Shown piece by piece: positions 1 through 10,102 of a stretch of 64,000 nucleotides of DNA (positions are counted from its first letter, which is position 1; every line of letters begins with the position of its first letter). Source of the stretch: Blastococcus xanthinilyticus (GTDB taxonomy: Bacteria; Actinomycetota; Actinomycetes; Mycobacteriales; Geodermatophilaceae); assembly GCF_008124835.1 (NCBI RefSeq), contig NZ_VNHW01000006.1, positions 1 to 64,000 of the forward strand, given 5' to 3'. A program made the translations under genes and the position numbers. The notes below the pieces were generated by a model. That model made no database searches, was not told the origin of the DNA, and saw only the letters and a program-made list of their open reading frames with translations.

Positions 1-165
1 CCGCGGCCACACGGCTTCGACTCGTCCCACCGCTCCCCGTCGTCACCCCCGGAGGAGCCGCCCTCAGCACCGCTTGACACAAGAGGAGCGTCATCACGGC
101 CCGCCCCCCCTTATCGATGCTCCGCGAGGCCGGACCGTGGCAGAGGTGCTCGCGACTGTCGGGTC
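1..165. other. Leader upstream of relaxase, no gene seen
   Basis: No convincing coding frame is visible here. A GTCACCCCC string at 42-50 resembles the TGTCACCC motif clustered near 23.9 kb, but it is a single imperfect copy. An oriT is often found near a MobF relaxase gene; I cannot identify one here. Confidence 0.4.
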
Positions 166-3100
166 GTGATGACGCTGCACAAGCTCACCGCGGGAGACGG
201 ATACACGTACTTGACCCGCCAGGTGGCGGCGCACGACGCCACGACCCGCGGGTTCGACAACCTGGGCGACTACTACACCGAGAAGGGCGAGGCTCCGGGC
301 GTCTGGATGGGACGCGGGCTTGCCGCCGTGCCCGATTTTCCCGTCGGTGATCGGGTCACCGAGGCGCAGATGGTCGCGCTGTTCGGGGAGGGGCGGCACC
401 CGAACGCCGACCAGATCGAGCGCGCTGCGCAGCTGGCTGGCAAGGACCCGCAGGAGGTCGATCAGGCCAGCCGCCTGGGGTCGCCCTACCGCATTCACGA
501 GCAGGCCAACATGTTCCACCGCCGCTCGGCCGGGGCGTTCCGCGACCACAACACCGCGCTCGGTCTGCCCGCCGACACCCCCGTGCCGGCCGAGGAACGG
601 GCCAGCATCCGCACCGAGCTGGCCTCGGCGATGTTCGTCGAAACCTACGGCCGTCCGCCGGTCGACGCCCGCGAGCTGTCCGGTCATCTGGCCCGCATCT
701 CCCGACAGGCGACCACCGCGGTCGCCGGGTACGACCTGACATTCAGCCCGGTCAAGAGCGTCTCCACGCTGTGGGCGATCGCCCCGCCAGAGATCGCAGC
801 CGTCATCGAGCGGTCACACGCCGACGCCGTGGCAGACACCCTGACCTGGTTGGAGGACCACGCCACCTACACCCGCACGGGCCGCAACGGAGTGGCGCAG
901 GTGGAGGTGCGAGGGCTGATCGCGGCAGCATTCACCCACCGCGACTCGCGCGCCGGCGACCCAGATCTGCACACTCACGTGGCCGTCAGCAACAAGGTGC
1001 AGACCCGCGACGGGCGGTGGCTGGCGCTGGACGGTCGGCTGCTCTACAAGAACAACGTCAACGCCTCCGAGCGGTACAACACCCGCCTGCAGGCCCTGCT
1101 CACTGAACGGCTCGGCGTCCGCTTCGCCGACCGCCGTGGCGCCGATCCGAACAAGCGGCCGGTGCGGGAGATCGTCGGCGTCGACGGCGAGCTGCCCCGG
1201 CTCTGGTCGTCGCGGCGGGCGTCGATCGATAGCCGCCGCGCGCAGCTGTCGGCGCAGTTCCAGGCCGATCACGGGCGGCCGCCGACGCCGAAAGAGGCCG
1301 TGTCTTTGGCGCAGCGGGCCAATTTGGAGACCCGGCAGCGCAAGCACCAGCCCCGCTCCTACGCCGAACAGCGCGCCGACTGGCGCACCGAGGCGCTGGC
1401 GGTGCTGGGCGGGGACAGCGGCCTGCGCGACTACCTCCGCACTGCACTCACCCCCCGCCGCGGACCCGAGGCGAAGCGCCCGACGCGCAGGTGGGTGGAC
1501 CAGACAGCCCAGCACGTGCTGTCCGCGGTGCAGAGCTCCCGGGCGACCTGGCAGGTGAACCATGTCCGCGCCGAGGCCGAGCGGCAGGCCAGGGCCGCCG
1601 CGATCCGGCTGATCGACCTCGACGGAGCCATCGACGCCGTCGTCGACAGAGCGCTGTTCCTGTCGACGCCGTTAAGCAGCCGTGAGCCGGTGGCCGAGCC
1701 CGCCGCGCTGCGTCGCTCGGACGGCAGCTCGGTCTACACCGTGGCCGGATCGACGCTGTACACCTCGACCGCGATCCTCACCGCCGAGCGCGACATCCTC
1801 GCCGCGGCCGGACGCCGCGACGGACGCGTGGTGCCGGCCGCGGCCGTCGACATCGCGCTGCTGGAGGCCACCGCCAATCGGGTCGAGCTCAACCCCGGCC
1901 AGGTGCAGCTGGTCCGCGAGCTGGCCACCTCCGGCGCCCGGGTGCAACTGGCACTGGCCCCGGCTGGCACCGGCAAGACCACCGCCCTGCGTGCGCTGTC
2001 CGCGGCATGGCGGGCCGGCGGCGGGAACGTCGTCGGCCTTGCTCCGTCGGCGGCGGCGGCCGCGGTGCTGGGTGAGGAGGTCGGCACCGACACAGACACC
2101 CTCGCCAAGCTGATCCACGCACTGGCCACCGGCAACGCCGTCCCGCCCTGGGTCGAGCGCATGGGCCCGGACAGCCTCGTGGTCATCGACGAAGCCGGTA
2201 TGGCCAGCACTCCCGACCTGGCCCGGGCGATCGCATTCGTCACCGAGGCCGGCGGGTCGGTCCGGCTGATAGGCGACGACCAGCAGCTGGCCGCGATCGG
2301 CGCCGGCGGAGTGCTGCGCGACATCGCCGCCACCCACGGCGCGGTCACCCTCTCGCAGGTCCTGCGCTTCACCGACCCCGACACCGGCGCTCCCGACCAC
2401 GCCGAAGGCGCCGCGTCCCTGGCACTGCGCGACGGCGACCCGGCCGCCCTTGCCTACTACATCGATCACGGACGGGTGCACGTCGGCGATCTGGCTACCG
2501 TCACCGACGACGCCTACACCGCCTGGTCGACCGACCGGGCAGTCGGCCGCGACGCCATCATGCTGGCGCCCACCCGCGAGCTGGTCGCCGAACTGAACAC
2601 CCGCGCCCGCCGCGACCGCCTCGCCCAGCAGAACGGGCCGGTCGGACCCCAAGTCACCCTCGCCGACGCCTCGCAGGCATCCGCCGGCGACGCGGTCATC
2701 ACCCGCCGCAACGAGCGCACCCTTCCGATCAGCGCGACCGACTGGGTCAAGAACGGCGATCGGTTCACGGTCGCCGCCGTCCACGACACCGGCGCCCTCG
2801 ACGTCGTCCACCAGCGCACCGGACGGCGCCTCACCCTGCCTGCCGACTACGTCACCGACCACGTCGGCCTCGGCTACGCCACCACCGTCCACGGCGCACA
2901 AGGCCTCACCGCCGACACCTGCTACACCGTCGCCACCGGCGAGGAGTCCCGCCAGCTCCTCTACGTCGCCCTCACCCGCGGCAGGCACGCCAACCACCTC
3001 TTCCTCACCACCGCGGGGGACGGCGACCCGCACAGCGTGATCACCCGCGACGCGCTGCTGCCGCCCACCGCCGTCGACGTCTTGACTCGTGTGCTCACTC

Positions 3101-5778
3101 GCGACGGCTCCCCGACCTCGGCCACGAGCCAGGCCCGCGCGCTGGCCGATCCCGCCGCTCTGCTTGCTTGTGCTGCAGATCGGTACTACGACGCGCTTAA
3201 TACCGCCGCGGAGGACCGCCTTGGCCGGGATGCCCTCGAGGCCATCGACACCGCCGCCGACGTGGCGATGCCCGGCCTGGCCACGCAGGCGGCTTACCCC
3301 GTCCTGCGCGCGCACCTGGCGCTGTGCGCCGTTTCCGGTCGTGATCCCTCCGATGTCCTCCGGCGGGCCCTGGCTTCGGATCGAGGTCTGGACGACGCCC
3401 GCGATGTGGCTGCGGTCCTGGACTGGCGTGTCGACCCCACCGGGCGCCACTCGGCCGGGACCGGCCCCCTGCCGTGGCTGCCCGGCCTTCCGAAGGCGCT
3501 CGGCGACGACCTCGAGTGGGGCCCCTACCTCGCCAACTTCGCCGACCAGGTCAGCTCACCGGCCGTCGACGTCGCCGCCCGTGCACGCGCCTGGACCCCC
3601 ACCAGCGCTCCCGCGTGGGCGCTTCCACTCATCGACCGCGATCCCCAGCTGGTCGCCGATCTCGCCGTCTGGCGCACCGCCCACGGCGTTGACGACGCCG
3701 ACCGCCGTCCCACTGGCCCGGCGCTGCCGCGCGCCGCTGGCGCCCGGGCCCAGCGGGCGCTTGACGACCGCGTCACGCGGCTGCTCGGCGACGGGCGCGC
3801 GCTCACCGCGCGCTGGGCGCCGCTGGTCGACAGCATCGACCCACGCATCGCTGGCGACTCCTACTGGCCGGTCCTGGCCGAGCGGCTCGCCGCCGCCGAC
3901 CGCGCCGGCATCGACATCACCGCGCTCACCCGGGCCGTCGCCGCCGAACGTCCCCTGCCGGACGAGCAACCCGCCGCCGCGCTGTGGTGGCGACTGTGCG
4001 GGCACCTTTCCCCCGCCGCGATGACCGCCACCGGCACCTCCGTCTCCGAGGCGCTGCGCCCGGACTGGAGCCCCGTCCTGGCGGACGTCGTCGGCCCCGC
4101 AGCCGCCGAGCGGGTGGTCGCCGACCCAGCCTGGCCCGCGCTGGTCGCCGCCGTCACCTCTGCCGGCGACGCCGGCTGGCAGCCCGACCAGGTGCTGTCC
4201 ACAGCCCATGACCTGCTGCGCGCCGGTCATCCCGACGACGACCAACTGCGCCCGGACGAGTTGGCCACCGCCCTGGCGTGGCGCGTCGGCGTACTCATCG
4301 ACCCGGCGTCCGTCGCACGCGCCCACGCACCGACGTCGTCGTCCGACCTCGAACACCTGCCCACAGCCGACGGAGTTGCCGACGACGACTGGCTGGCCAG
4401 CCTCGTCGAACCCGACGACACCGAACCTCTCCACGAGGAGCTGGACGGCGACGACCCAGCCACTGCCGAGCACCTCGTCTCGACAGGACTCAACAATCGC
4501 ACTGCCGACGCCAGTCGCCCACCCCAAGCCGAGAGGGCTGACGAAGGAGGCACCAGAGTTGACCGAGAGCGCCTCCTAGAGCTCAACCAGCAGGCAGCCG
4601 ACTTCTTCACCACCCGCTACCGCGGTTCTTGGGCACCGGCCTACCTCACCGACCGGCTCGGCACCGACTTGACGGGAGACGACCGGTTCACCGTCGGCTA
4701 CGCCCCCGACAGCTGGACCGCGCTGACCAGCCACCTGCGCCGCCTCGGCGCCACCGACGCCGAGATCGTCGCCGCCGGCCTGAGCAGCTACGCCTCCACC
4801 GGCCGGGTCATCGACCGCTTCCGCGACCGGCTCGTCTTCGCCATCCGCGACGGCGACGAGATCCACGGCTGGATCGGCCGCCGAAACCCCGCGCACAACG
4901 AGGACGGGGACCACGCCGTCCCGAAGTACCTCAACACCGCCGAGACCGACCTGTTCACCAAGGGCCACGAGCTGTACGGCCTGACCGAAGGCGCCACGGC
5001 CCTGGTCGCAGGCGCCGTCCCGGTCCTCGTCGAGGGCCCCCTCGACGCACTGGCAGTCACCCTCGCCGGCGACGGCGATTACGTCGGCATCGCCCCACTG
5101 GGCACCGCCTTCACCGACGCACAGGCCGACGCGCTACGCCCATTCCTCGGCGACGGAAAGCCTGGCGTCATCGTCGCCACGGACGCCGACCGGGCCGGAC
5201 AGCAGGCCGCCCAGCGCATCTTCTGGCAGCTCACCGTCCGTGGCGACGATCCCCGTCACCTCGTCATCCCGACCGGCAAGGACCCCGCCGAGCTGCTGCA
5301 GACGGCCGGCGCCACCGGTCTGCGTCAGGCCCTCATGGCCTCCCCCAGTCTGGCCAGCGCGCTCATCGACGCCCGTGTCGCCGTCTACGCCGACCGGCTG
5401 GACACCGTCGAAAGCCAGGTGCACGCCGCTCGACGCGCGGCAGAGGTCATCGCCGCCGTCCCGGCGACGAGTTGGCCGGCGCACCTCACCCACGTGGTGG
5501 CCAGCACCGGCATCGCGCCGGACATCGCGCTGTGCGAAGTCTTCGCCGCCGATCGGGCTCGGACAGAGAATGCTCAAGTTCCGGCCCGGACAGTGTCGCC
5601 CGACCGGCTGCCCGAGCCGGCCGCTGACCCGGGGATGGATCCCCCCGTCCGCGTGAGGTCCGCAGCGGATACAGGGCCGGAAGCGCTGGCCAACAGCGTG
5701 CAGGCAGCTCAGCGGGCTGCATCCGCAGGCCGGCGCCCTCGGCCCTCAGTTCGGCCGCGGCCTCATCAACGGTTGTGA
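166..5778 (+). CDS. MobF relaxase-helicase-TOPRIM primase fusion (TraA/TrwC-like)
   Basis: This protein should nick the element at oriT, unwind the strand and possibly prime its replication in the recipient. The N-terminal 400 residues are a TrwC-type relaxase, with a tandem-tyrosine segment (DYYTEKG, about residue 28) and the three-histidine signature DPDLHTHV near residue 270. A RecD-like helicase follows, with Walker A APAGTGKTT near residue 600 and DEAGM near 675. The last 400 residues resemble the DnaG catalytic core, with TOPRIM motifs EGPLDA (about 1623) and DADRAG (about 1673). The length of 1,870 residues suits such a fusion. Translation may begin at GTG 166 or at the adjacent ATG 169. 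Confidence 0.92.
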   Translation: MMTLHKLTAGDGYTYLTRQVAAHDATTRGFDNLGDYYTEKGEAPGVWMGRGLAAVPDFPVGDRVTEAQMVALFGEGRHPNADQIERAAQLAGKDPQEVDQASRLGSPYRIHEQANMFHRRSAGAFRDHNTALGLPADTPVPAEERASIRTELASAMFVETYGRPPVDARELSGHLARISRQATTAVAGYDLTFSPVKSVSTLWAIAPPEIAAVIERSHADAVADTLTWLEDHATYTRTGRNGVAQVEVRGLIAAAFTHRDSRAGDPDLHTHVAVSNKVQTRDGRWLALDGRLLYKNNVNASERYNTRLQALLTERLGVRFADRRGADPNKRPVREIVGVDGELPRLWSSRRASIDSRRAQLSAQFQADHGRPPTPKEAVSLAQRANLETRQRKHQPRSYAEQRADWRTEALAVLGGDSGLRDYLRTALTPRRGPEAKRPTRRWVDQTAQHVLSAVQSSRATWQVNHVRAEAERQARAAAIRLIDLDGAIDAVVDRALFLSTPLSSREPVAEPAALRRSDGSSVYTVAGSTLYTSTAILTAERDILAAAGRRDGRVVPAAAVDIALLEATANRVELNPGQVQLVRELATSGARVQLALAPAGTGKTTALRALSAAWRAGGGNVVGLAPSAAAAAVLGEEVGTDTDTLAKLIHALATGNAVPPWVERMGPDSLVVIDEAGMASTPDLARAIAFVTEAGGSVRLIGDDQQLAAIGAGGVLRDIAATHGAVTLSQVLRFTDPDTGAPDHAEGAASLALRDGDPAALAYYIDHGRVHVGDLATVTDDAYTAWSTDRAVGRDAIMLAPTRELVAELNTRARRDRLAQQNGPVGPQVTLADASQASAGDAVITRRNERTLPISATDWVKNGDRFTVAAVHDTGALDVVHQRTGRRLTLPADYVTDHVGLGYATTVHGAQGLTADTCYTVATGEESRQLLYVALTRGRHANHLFLTTAGDGDPHSVITRDALLPPTAVDVLTRVLTRDGSPTSATSQARALADPAALLACAADRYYDALNTAAEDRLGRDALEAIDTAADVAMPGLATQAAYPVLRAHLALCAVSGRDPSDVLRRALASDRGLDDARDVAAVLDWRVDPTGRHSAGTGPLPWLPGLPKALGDDLEWGPYLANFADQVSSPAVDVAARARAWTPTSAPAWALPLIDRDPQLVADLAVWRTAHGVDDADRRPTGPALPRAAGARAQRALDDRVTRLLGDGRALTARWAPLVDSIDPRIAGDSYWPVLAERLAAADRAGIDITALTRAVAAERPLPDEQPAAALWWRLCGHLSPAAMTATGTSVSEALRPDWSPVLADVVGPAAAERVVADPAWPALVAAVTSAGDAGWQPDQVLSTAHDLLRAGHPDDDQLRPDELATALAWRVGVLIDPASVARAHAPTSSSDLEHLPTADGVADDDWLASLVEPDDTEPLHEELDGDDPATAEHLVSTGLNNRTADASRPPQAERADEGGTRVDRERLLELNQQAADFFTTRYRGSWAPAYLTDRLGTDLTGDDRFTVGYAPDSWTALTSHLRRLGATDAEIVAAGLSSYASTGRVIDRFRDRLVFAIRDGDEIHGWIGRRNPAHNEDGDHAVPKYLNTAETDLFTKGHELYGLTEGATALVAGAVPVLVEGPLDALAVTLAGDGDYVGIAPLGTAFTDAQADALRPFLGDGKPGVIVATDADRAGQQAAQRIFWQLTVRGDDPRHLVIPTGKDPAELLQTAGATGLRQALMASPSLASALIDARVAVYADRLDTVESQVHAARRAAEVIAAVPATSWPAHLTHVVASTGIAPDIALCEVFAADRARTENAQVPARTVSPDRLPEPAADPGMDPPVRVRSAADTGPEALANSVQAAQRAASAGRRPRPSVRPRPHQRL

Positions 5779-5885
5779 CACCGTGAGCAGGCAGGCGCCG
5801 CACGACGTCTCCACCACCCGCACCAACTACGCCGACACGCACTACGTGACGTAGACCCCGGTCGTGCTGCGCACCAACAGTCGCC

Positions 5886-5929
5886 GAAGTCGAGCCTGAC
5901 ACCGCGCCTGTACCTCCGAGAAGTCGAGC
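5886..5929. repeat. 10-bp direct repeat upstream of ABC-3C operon
   Basis: GAAGTCGAGC occurs at 5886-5895 and 5920-5929, 34 bp apart, in the 276-bp gap between the relaxase and the next operon. It could be an operator for that operon, but two copies alone are weak evidence. No gene is supported in the gap. Confidence 0.35.
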
Positions 5930-6054
5930 GTGCACCGACAAGGCTCGAAGCTTGGTCCCCGTACGTGCGCATGATCTGATCGTCCCCAGAATTGTCCGCC
6001 AGGCGCGACGCAAGCAAGTCGGTCTGGCGTCAGGTGTGGCAACGGGGGAACCTA

Positions 6055-7119
6055 GTGACGACGAACGACGTCGCCGTAGCGACACCACCTGCTCTCGGGG
6101 TGCCTGCGGGCGAGGCGCGCATCAACTTCGCGGCCCATCAGGTACGCGGAGGACCGCACGGCGCTCGGGAAGACTTCGAGAGGATGGTTGGGCAGCTGGT
6201 CCGCGCTGTCCGACCAGGTGCCCGAATGATTGCCGCCAACCCCGGAGACTGGGGCATCGACGTGCTGGTCGGGGACCTAGCCGGATCCGTCGTCGTATGG
6301 CAGTCCAAGTTTTTCATGCCAGAGGTCAGCAAGGACCATCAGGGGCAGATTCGAGAGTCCTTCGAGTCAGCCATGAAGCACGCCACCGATCACGCATTCA
6401 CGATCACTCAATGGGTCCTTTGTGTCCCATCCAGCATGGATGGCCCGACCGCGAAGTGGTGGGACGGCTGGAAGAAGAGGAAGTCGCGAGAGTACTCCGT
6501 GATCATCGAGCTCTGGGACGAGACTGAGCTGAATGGATTGCTGATCTCTCCCGACGCAGCCTCTGTGCGTCGACACTTCTACGAACCGATGACGCTCAAC
6601 CCAGCTACCGCCGCTGCAGCAGCGATCATCGAACTCGGGACGGAAGAGTCCGCCCGGTTGGACACCGCACTATTTGTCCGTCAACTACGAGAAGCTGGGC
6701 ACGTTGAGGTCGACGGGTCCAAGCGCCAGTTTTTCAATGCCGAACTCATGGCCCGGGAAGTGGCCGATAAAGGCGTTGCCAGCGAGGTGGCGGCTTTGTC
6801 TCATGCGGACGCGCTGGTGCATTCCTTGTGGGAGGAGCACTTCAACGAAGCCTGTCGTCGGCAAGGCGACCCGCGTCTGCCGGGTCTGCATAAGACCGTC
6901 ATGGGCGACATCAGGGCACAGCATGCAACCGTCGGCGCAGGCCTTGCTGCAGGTTCGATCCATACCAGCGGCCTGATGCACCGTGTTGTCGACGCACGAC
7001 GTGCAGGCTGGATCCGGGAGTGGCGATCCGTGGCTGGCGACCACAAGCCCTCCGAGAGCACATCTCAGACGGATGCCACACGTGAAGAACCGACGTCCGC
7101 CTCCGGTTCTGCAACGTGA
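6055..7119 (+). CDS. PD-(D/E)XK-type nuclease effector of an ABC-3C-like system
   Basis: I read this as the effector of a three-gene conflict system. Residues 40-90 carry a restriction-endonuclease-like core: GDWGIDVLVGD (Asp69 a likely metal ligand), then VVVWQSKFF, where Gln-Ser-Lys (83-85) matches the QxK variant of the PD-(D/E)XK motif. The C-terminal half (about 220-340) is an unassigned helical region where ABC-3C effectors usually keep their coupling domain. I chose GTG 6055 because GGGGGA lies 7 nt upstream; an in-frame TTG at 5992 would extend it by 21 residues without a good ribosome site. The stop overlaps the next start (GTGA). The ABC-3C assignment rests on gene order plus motifs. 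Confidence 0.7.
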   Translation: MTTNDVAVATPPALGVPAGEARINFAAHQVRGGPHGAREDFERMVGQLVRAVRPGARMIAANPGDWGIDVLVGDLAGSVVVWQSKFFMPEVSKDHQGQIRESFESAMKHATDHAFTITQWVLCVPSSMDGPTAKWWDGWKKRKSREYSVIIELWDETELNGLLISPDAASVRRHFYEPMTLNPATAAAAAIIELGTEESARLDTALFVRQLREAGHVEVDGSKRQFFNAELMAREVADKGVASEVAALSHADALVHSLWEEHFNEACRRQGDPRLPGLHKTVMGDIRAQHATVGAGLAAGSIHTSGLMHRVVDARRAGWIREWRSVAGDHKPSESTSQTDATREEPTSASGSAT

Positions 7120-7763
7120 CCGACTACGAAGCGCTGCCGGACGAGCGGAACAACCACAAGGTGGTTGTCATTCCCGAGGACGACGCTGTCTTCCGCCTGG
7201 CCCAGATGCTCCTACTGATGGACTCTCTTGACCGTCTCAGCCAGTCCGGCACCACGCTGGAACGGCTAGGTTGTTACGACTTTCTCGTCGCGAACCCGAT
7301 GCTCGTCCTTATCGAGGAGGACGACGTCGACCGAAAGCGTCTACTAATGGCAGGCTTCGACGGGCGGGCCCTTAGCTACGCCAGTCCGGCTCACCGATTC
7401 ACCACCCGGCGCGAACGGCTGCAACACGACCTTGCTTTGCTCGTGGCCTACGGATTAGTGCAGCCTACCGCAAACAAGGGCATCCTTTATCTCATAACGG
7501 ACGACGGCCGGGCACTTGCTCGGAGACTTTCGGCCGTCTATGCAGGCTCCTACCGCCTGTCCGCAGATATTCTTTTACGCCGACTGTCCAAGCTGTCTGA
7601 CAAGCGGCTTCGGGATTCCATGACGACCTGGACGACGGTTCGGTATGAGTCGCCGCGACCGGAAGCTCTCAGTCTTCTCGACGCAATAGATCTCTTTGAG
7701 TCCCAGTTCACGACCGAACGTCCCCTGAGGCCCGCTGGGGCTGAAGGCCCGAAAGGCCAATGA
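7116..7763 (+). CDS. ABC-3C middle-component-like protein
   Basis: This 215-residue protein lies between a nuclease-like gene and an SMC-like ATPase gene, overlapping both by 4 bp (GTGA and ATGA), so the three are translationally coupled. It begins with a helical segment (FRLAQMLLLMDSLDRL), then a stretch resembling a winged helix (HRFTTRRERLQHDLALLVAYGLVQPT followed by a hairpin, LYLITDDGRALARR). ABC-3C middle components are small proteins of this size and place, thought to link the ATPase sensor to the effector. Recognition is by context and general fold rather than by a catalytic motif; none is visible. Confidence 0.62.
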   Translation: MTDYEALPDERNNHKVVVIPEDDAVFRLAQMLLLMDSLDRLSQSGTTLERLGCYDFLVANPMLVLIEEDDVDRKRLLMAGFDGRALSYASPAHRFTTRRERLQHDLALLVAYGLVQPTANKGILYLITDDGRALARRLSAVYAGSYRLSADILLRRLSKLSDKRLRDSMTTWTTVRYESPRPEALSLLDAIDLFESQFTTERPLRPAGAEGPKGQ

Positions 7764-9868
7764 TGAGCGACGCTCAATACGCCATTGATGGCGACGCCCC
7801 CAGGACCGACGGGCAGGGCCAATCAGCGATCCTGACCCCCAACGTGAAGGACTCGCCCCCAACCCATCGAGGCATTCGGGTGCTGCGGCTTCGCCTCAAG
7901 GGCACTGATCGTGACTACGACGTGGACTTCCGGGCGCCCGCCCCGCAGTCCGGTCCACGCGCACTCTCGGTTATCGCCGGCGCATTTAGCACCGGGAAAT
8001 CGTCCGTCCTTGAGTTTGTGGCCTACTGCTTGGGCGGCGCGCAGCATCCACAGCATCCGGAAATCCTGCGCAAAGTTCGTTCTGCGCAGCTCGAGGTTGA
8101 GCTGGCTGGAACACCCCACGTAATCGAACGTGCGGTAGGCGAACCCTCGGCCGCAGCTTTCGTCCGACCCGGCCGCCTCGGGGAAATCGATACACCGCCC
8201 CTAGAGCGGCGCCTCATCCGGCCTCCCGGCGATCCAGGCAGTCTGTCGAGCCTACTTCTGTCCTACTGCGGCCTCGAGGGCGTGGAGCTCCGCGAGGCTC
8301 CTACGCAGGCGGAATCCAAGACCGATCCCATGAGTATCCGCGACCTCATGTGGCTCTGCTTCATGCCGAATGAGCGGCTCGATGACAAGAGCCTGCTCTT
8401 CGAGGGATCTCCCATGAAGAGTCTCAAGCTCCGACAGGTCGTTGACGTGATCTTCGGTATTCACGATGACAAAGCAGTCGAACTCGGCCGGCGCGTGAAG
8501 GAGCTGGAGACCCGCCTTAGTCAAGCGCGTTCAGAACTCGCGACAGCGCAGGCATTCGTGGACGAGCAGGACATGGGCAGCCGCATCACCGTGGAATTGA
8601 TGCGAAGCGAGGCAGAACGTGCTGCGAAAGCATCCGACCTCGCACTGAGGGAACTTGACTTACAGATTCGCGCCGCTACTGGATTCGCCAGCCAGCTGCG
8701 CAATGAGCATCGCAGCGCGGCAGTCCGTGCTCAACGAGCGGCCGCACTGCTCCGTGACCGCGAAACACAGGTTCAGCGCCTCGTGCCGTTGCGGGCGCAG
8801 TATGCAGCCGACATATCCAAGCTGACTTTGCTCGCTGAAGCCCGTACACTGTTCGACCCGCTCGAAGTCAAGGTCTGTCCTGCCTGCCTGACCCCACTCA
8901 CTCGGACGCCACACATCGCAAACGGCCACTGCTCGCTGTGCTCTTCTGTTCTTCCCGTTGCCAGCCCCCCGCAGGCATCGACCGGGCAGGGCTCGGATAT
9001 GGCGGTTGACGACCCGGGCGCCACCACGCCCGCTTTCGATGTGTCTGTTGAGTTGCGAGCCACGAAGTCACGCTTGGCTGAATTGACACGGTACGTCGAG
9101 GACCTAGACGCTTCTCTGGATCAGCTTCGTGCCACGGCGGCCGCGACCAGTTCCGAGGAAGCTGAACTTGCACGCACCGTCGACACCGCGACCAACAGGG
9201 CCGTAAGCCCTTTCCTGTCTCAGCGGGACGACTTGATGCGGCGCAGGCAGGATGCCGCGAACCTATTGGAACGGGCACGGTCCGCTCTCCGGATGCTCGA
9301 CAGTCTCGACCGGCGGGCGGTAGCCGTGACCCGTCAAGAGAACGCCCTTCGAGTCTTGCGGGGCGAGTTGGAGGGAGTCTCAGCGCCAGCTGATCGGAGG
9401 GACGTCGTGCAACGCATCAGTCATCGATATGCCGACATCCTCCGTACGTGGAATTACCCCAAGCAAGAGCAGGCCTTCGTGGACAACAATCTGGTTCCAC
9501 ACATGCGTGGCTCTGAATACAAGGTCGCATCGTCCGGAGGGCGCACGCTCATCTCCTTGGCTTGGATCCTTGCCATCTTTGAGATCGCCTACGAATCGGG
9601 TAGCGCCCACCCAGGCTTTCTGATGATCGATAGCCCTCAGAAAAATCTAGGACAAGACAGCGATCGCGACTCAGAGTTCGCTGACAGCGTTGCAGTTGCT
9701 GACTTCTACAGGCATTTGCACGACTGGCTACGAGGCGATGGTTCGGGTGCGCAAATTCTGGTGGTCGACAACGCTCCACCACAGACTGTCGATGACGACG
9801 TAGTAGTCCGCTTCTCTCGGCGATCAGATCAGCCCCCGTACGGGCTCGTTGAGGACGAAGTCGGCTGA
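7760..9868 (+). CDS. SMC/Rad50-like ABC ATPase of ABC-3C-like system
   Basis: This 702-residue protein has the layout of a short SMC-like ATPase: Walker A GAFSTGKSS near residue 77, a long charged helical region (about 230-560) interrupted by a four-cysteine element (CPAC...CSLC near 374-395) that may be a zinc hook, and a C-terminal Walker B-like FLMIDSPQKNLG near residue 625. In ABC-3C systems such an ATPase is thought to sense invading DNA and license the effector. It is the last gene of the coupled operon. Base composition is visibly less GC-rich than in the conjugation genes, which suggests separate acquisition. Other SMC-like defence ATPases (Lamassu-type) are the main alternative. Confidence 0.72.
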   Translation: MMSDAQYAIDGDAPRTDGQGQSAILTPNVKDSPPTHRGIRVLRLRLKGTDRDYDVDFRAPAPQSGPRALSVIAGAFSTGKSSVLEFVAYCLGGAQHPQHPEILRKVRSAQLEVELAGTPHVIERAVGEPSAAAFVRPGRLGEIDTPPLERRLIRPPGDPGSLSSLLLSYCGLEGVELREAPTQAESKTDPMSIRDLMWLCFMPNERLDDKSLLFEGSPMKSLKLRQVVDVIFGIHDDKAVELGRRVKELETRLSQARSELATAQAFVDEQDMGSRITVELMRSEAERAAKASDLALRELDLQIRAATGFASQLRNEHRSAAVRAQRAAALLRDRETQVQRLVPLRAQYAADISKLTLLAEARTLFDPLEVKVCPACLTPLTRTPHIANGHCSLCSSVLPVASPPQASTGQGSDMAVDDPGATTPAFDVSVELRATKSRLAELTRYVEDLDASLDQLRATAAATSSEEAELARTVDTATNRAVSPFLSQRDDLMRRRQDAANLLERARSALRMLDSLDRRAVAVTRQENALRVLRGELEGVSAPADRRDVVQRISHRYADILRTWNYPKQEQAFVDNNLVPHMRGSEYKVASSGGRTLISLAWILAIFEIAYESGSAHPGFLMIDSPQKNLGQDSDRDSEFADSVAVADFYRHLHDWLRGDGSGAQILVVDNAPPQTVDDDVVVRFSRRSDQPPYGLVEDEVG

Positions 9869-10102
9869 CGTCTGCTTTCGTGTCAAGTGGGCCCGCAGTC
9901 ATATCGTGCGCAACCATTGCTGCCGGAGGTCCACAAGGCAGCTACTCACACCTGTGCATACAGTTGCTGGCCGCGTCTCACTTTCCCGCCGTTGTCGACT
10001 TCTTCGTGTGGCCTTCCACGCTGCGACGGACGGGTGTCCCACCGTGCCAGTAGGAGCAGCACGCAGGGTCTGACGGTTCAGCTGATGTACCCTGACGTGG
10101 CG

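Noticed and set aside
1-165. Left att site of the ICE at the window start
   Set aside because: No match to the tRNA-Asn 3' end was found here; the relaxase lead-in is unlike a chromosomal junction.
5992-6054. TTG start 21 codons upstream of the nuclease-like gene
   Set aside because: GTG 6055 has a GGGGGA ribosome site 7 nt upstream; the TTG does not.
5779-6054. A gene in the 276-bp gap after the relaxase
   Set aside because: Small frames here are Arg- and Trp-rich shadows without a ribosome site; only a direct repeat is supported.
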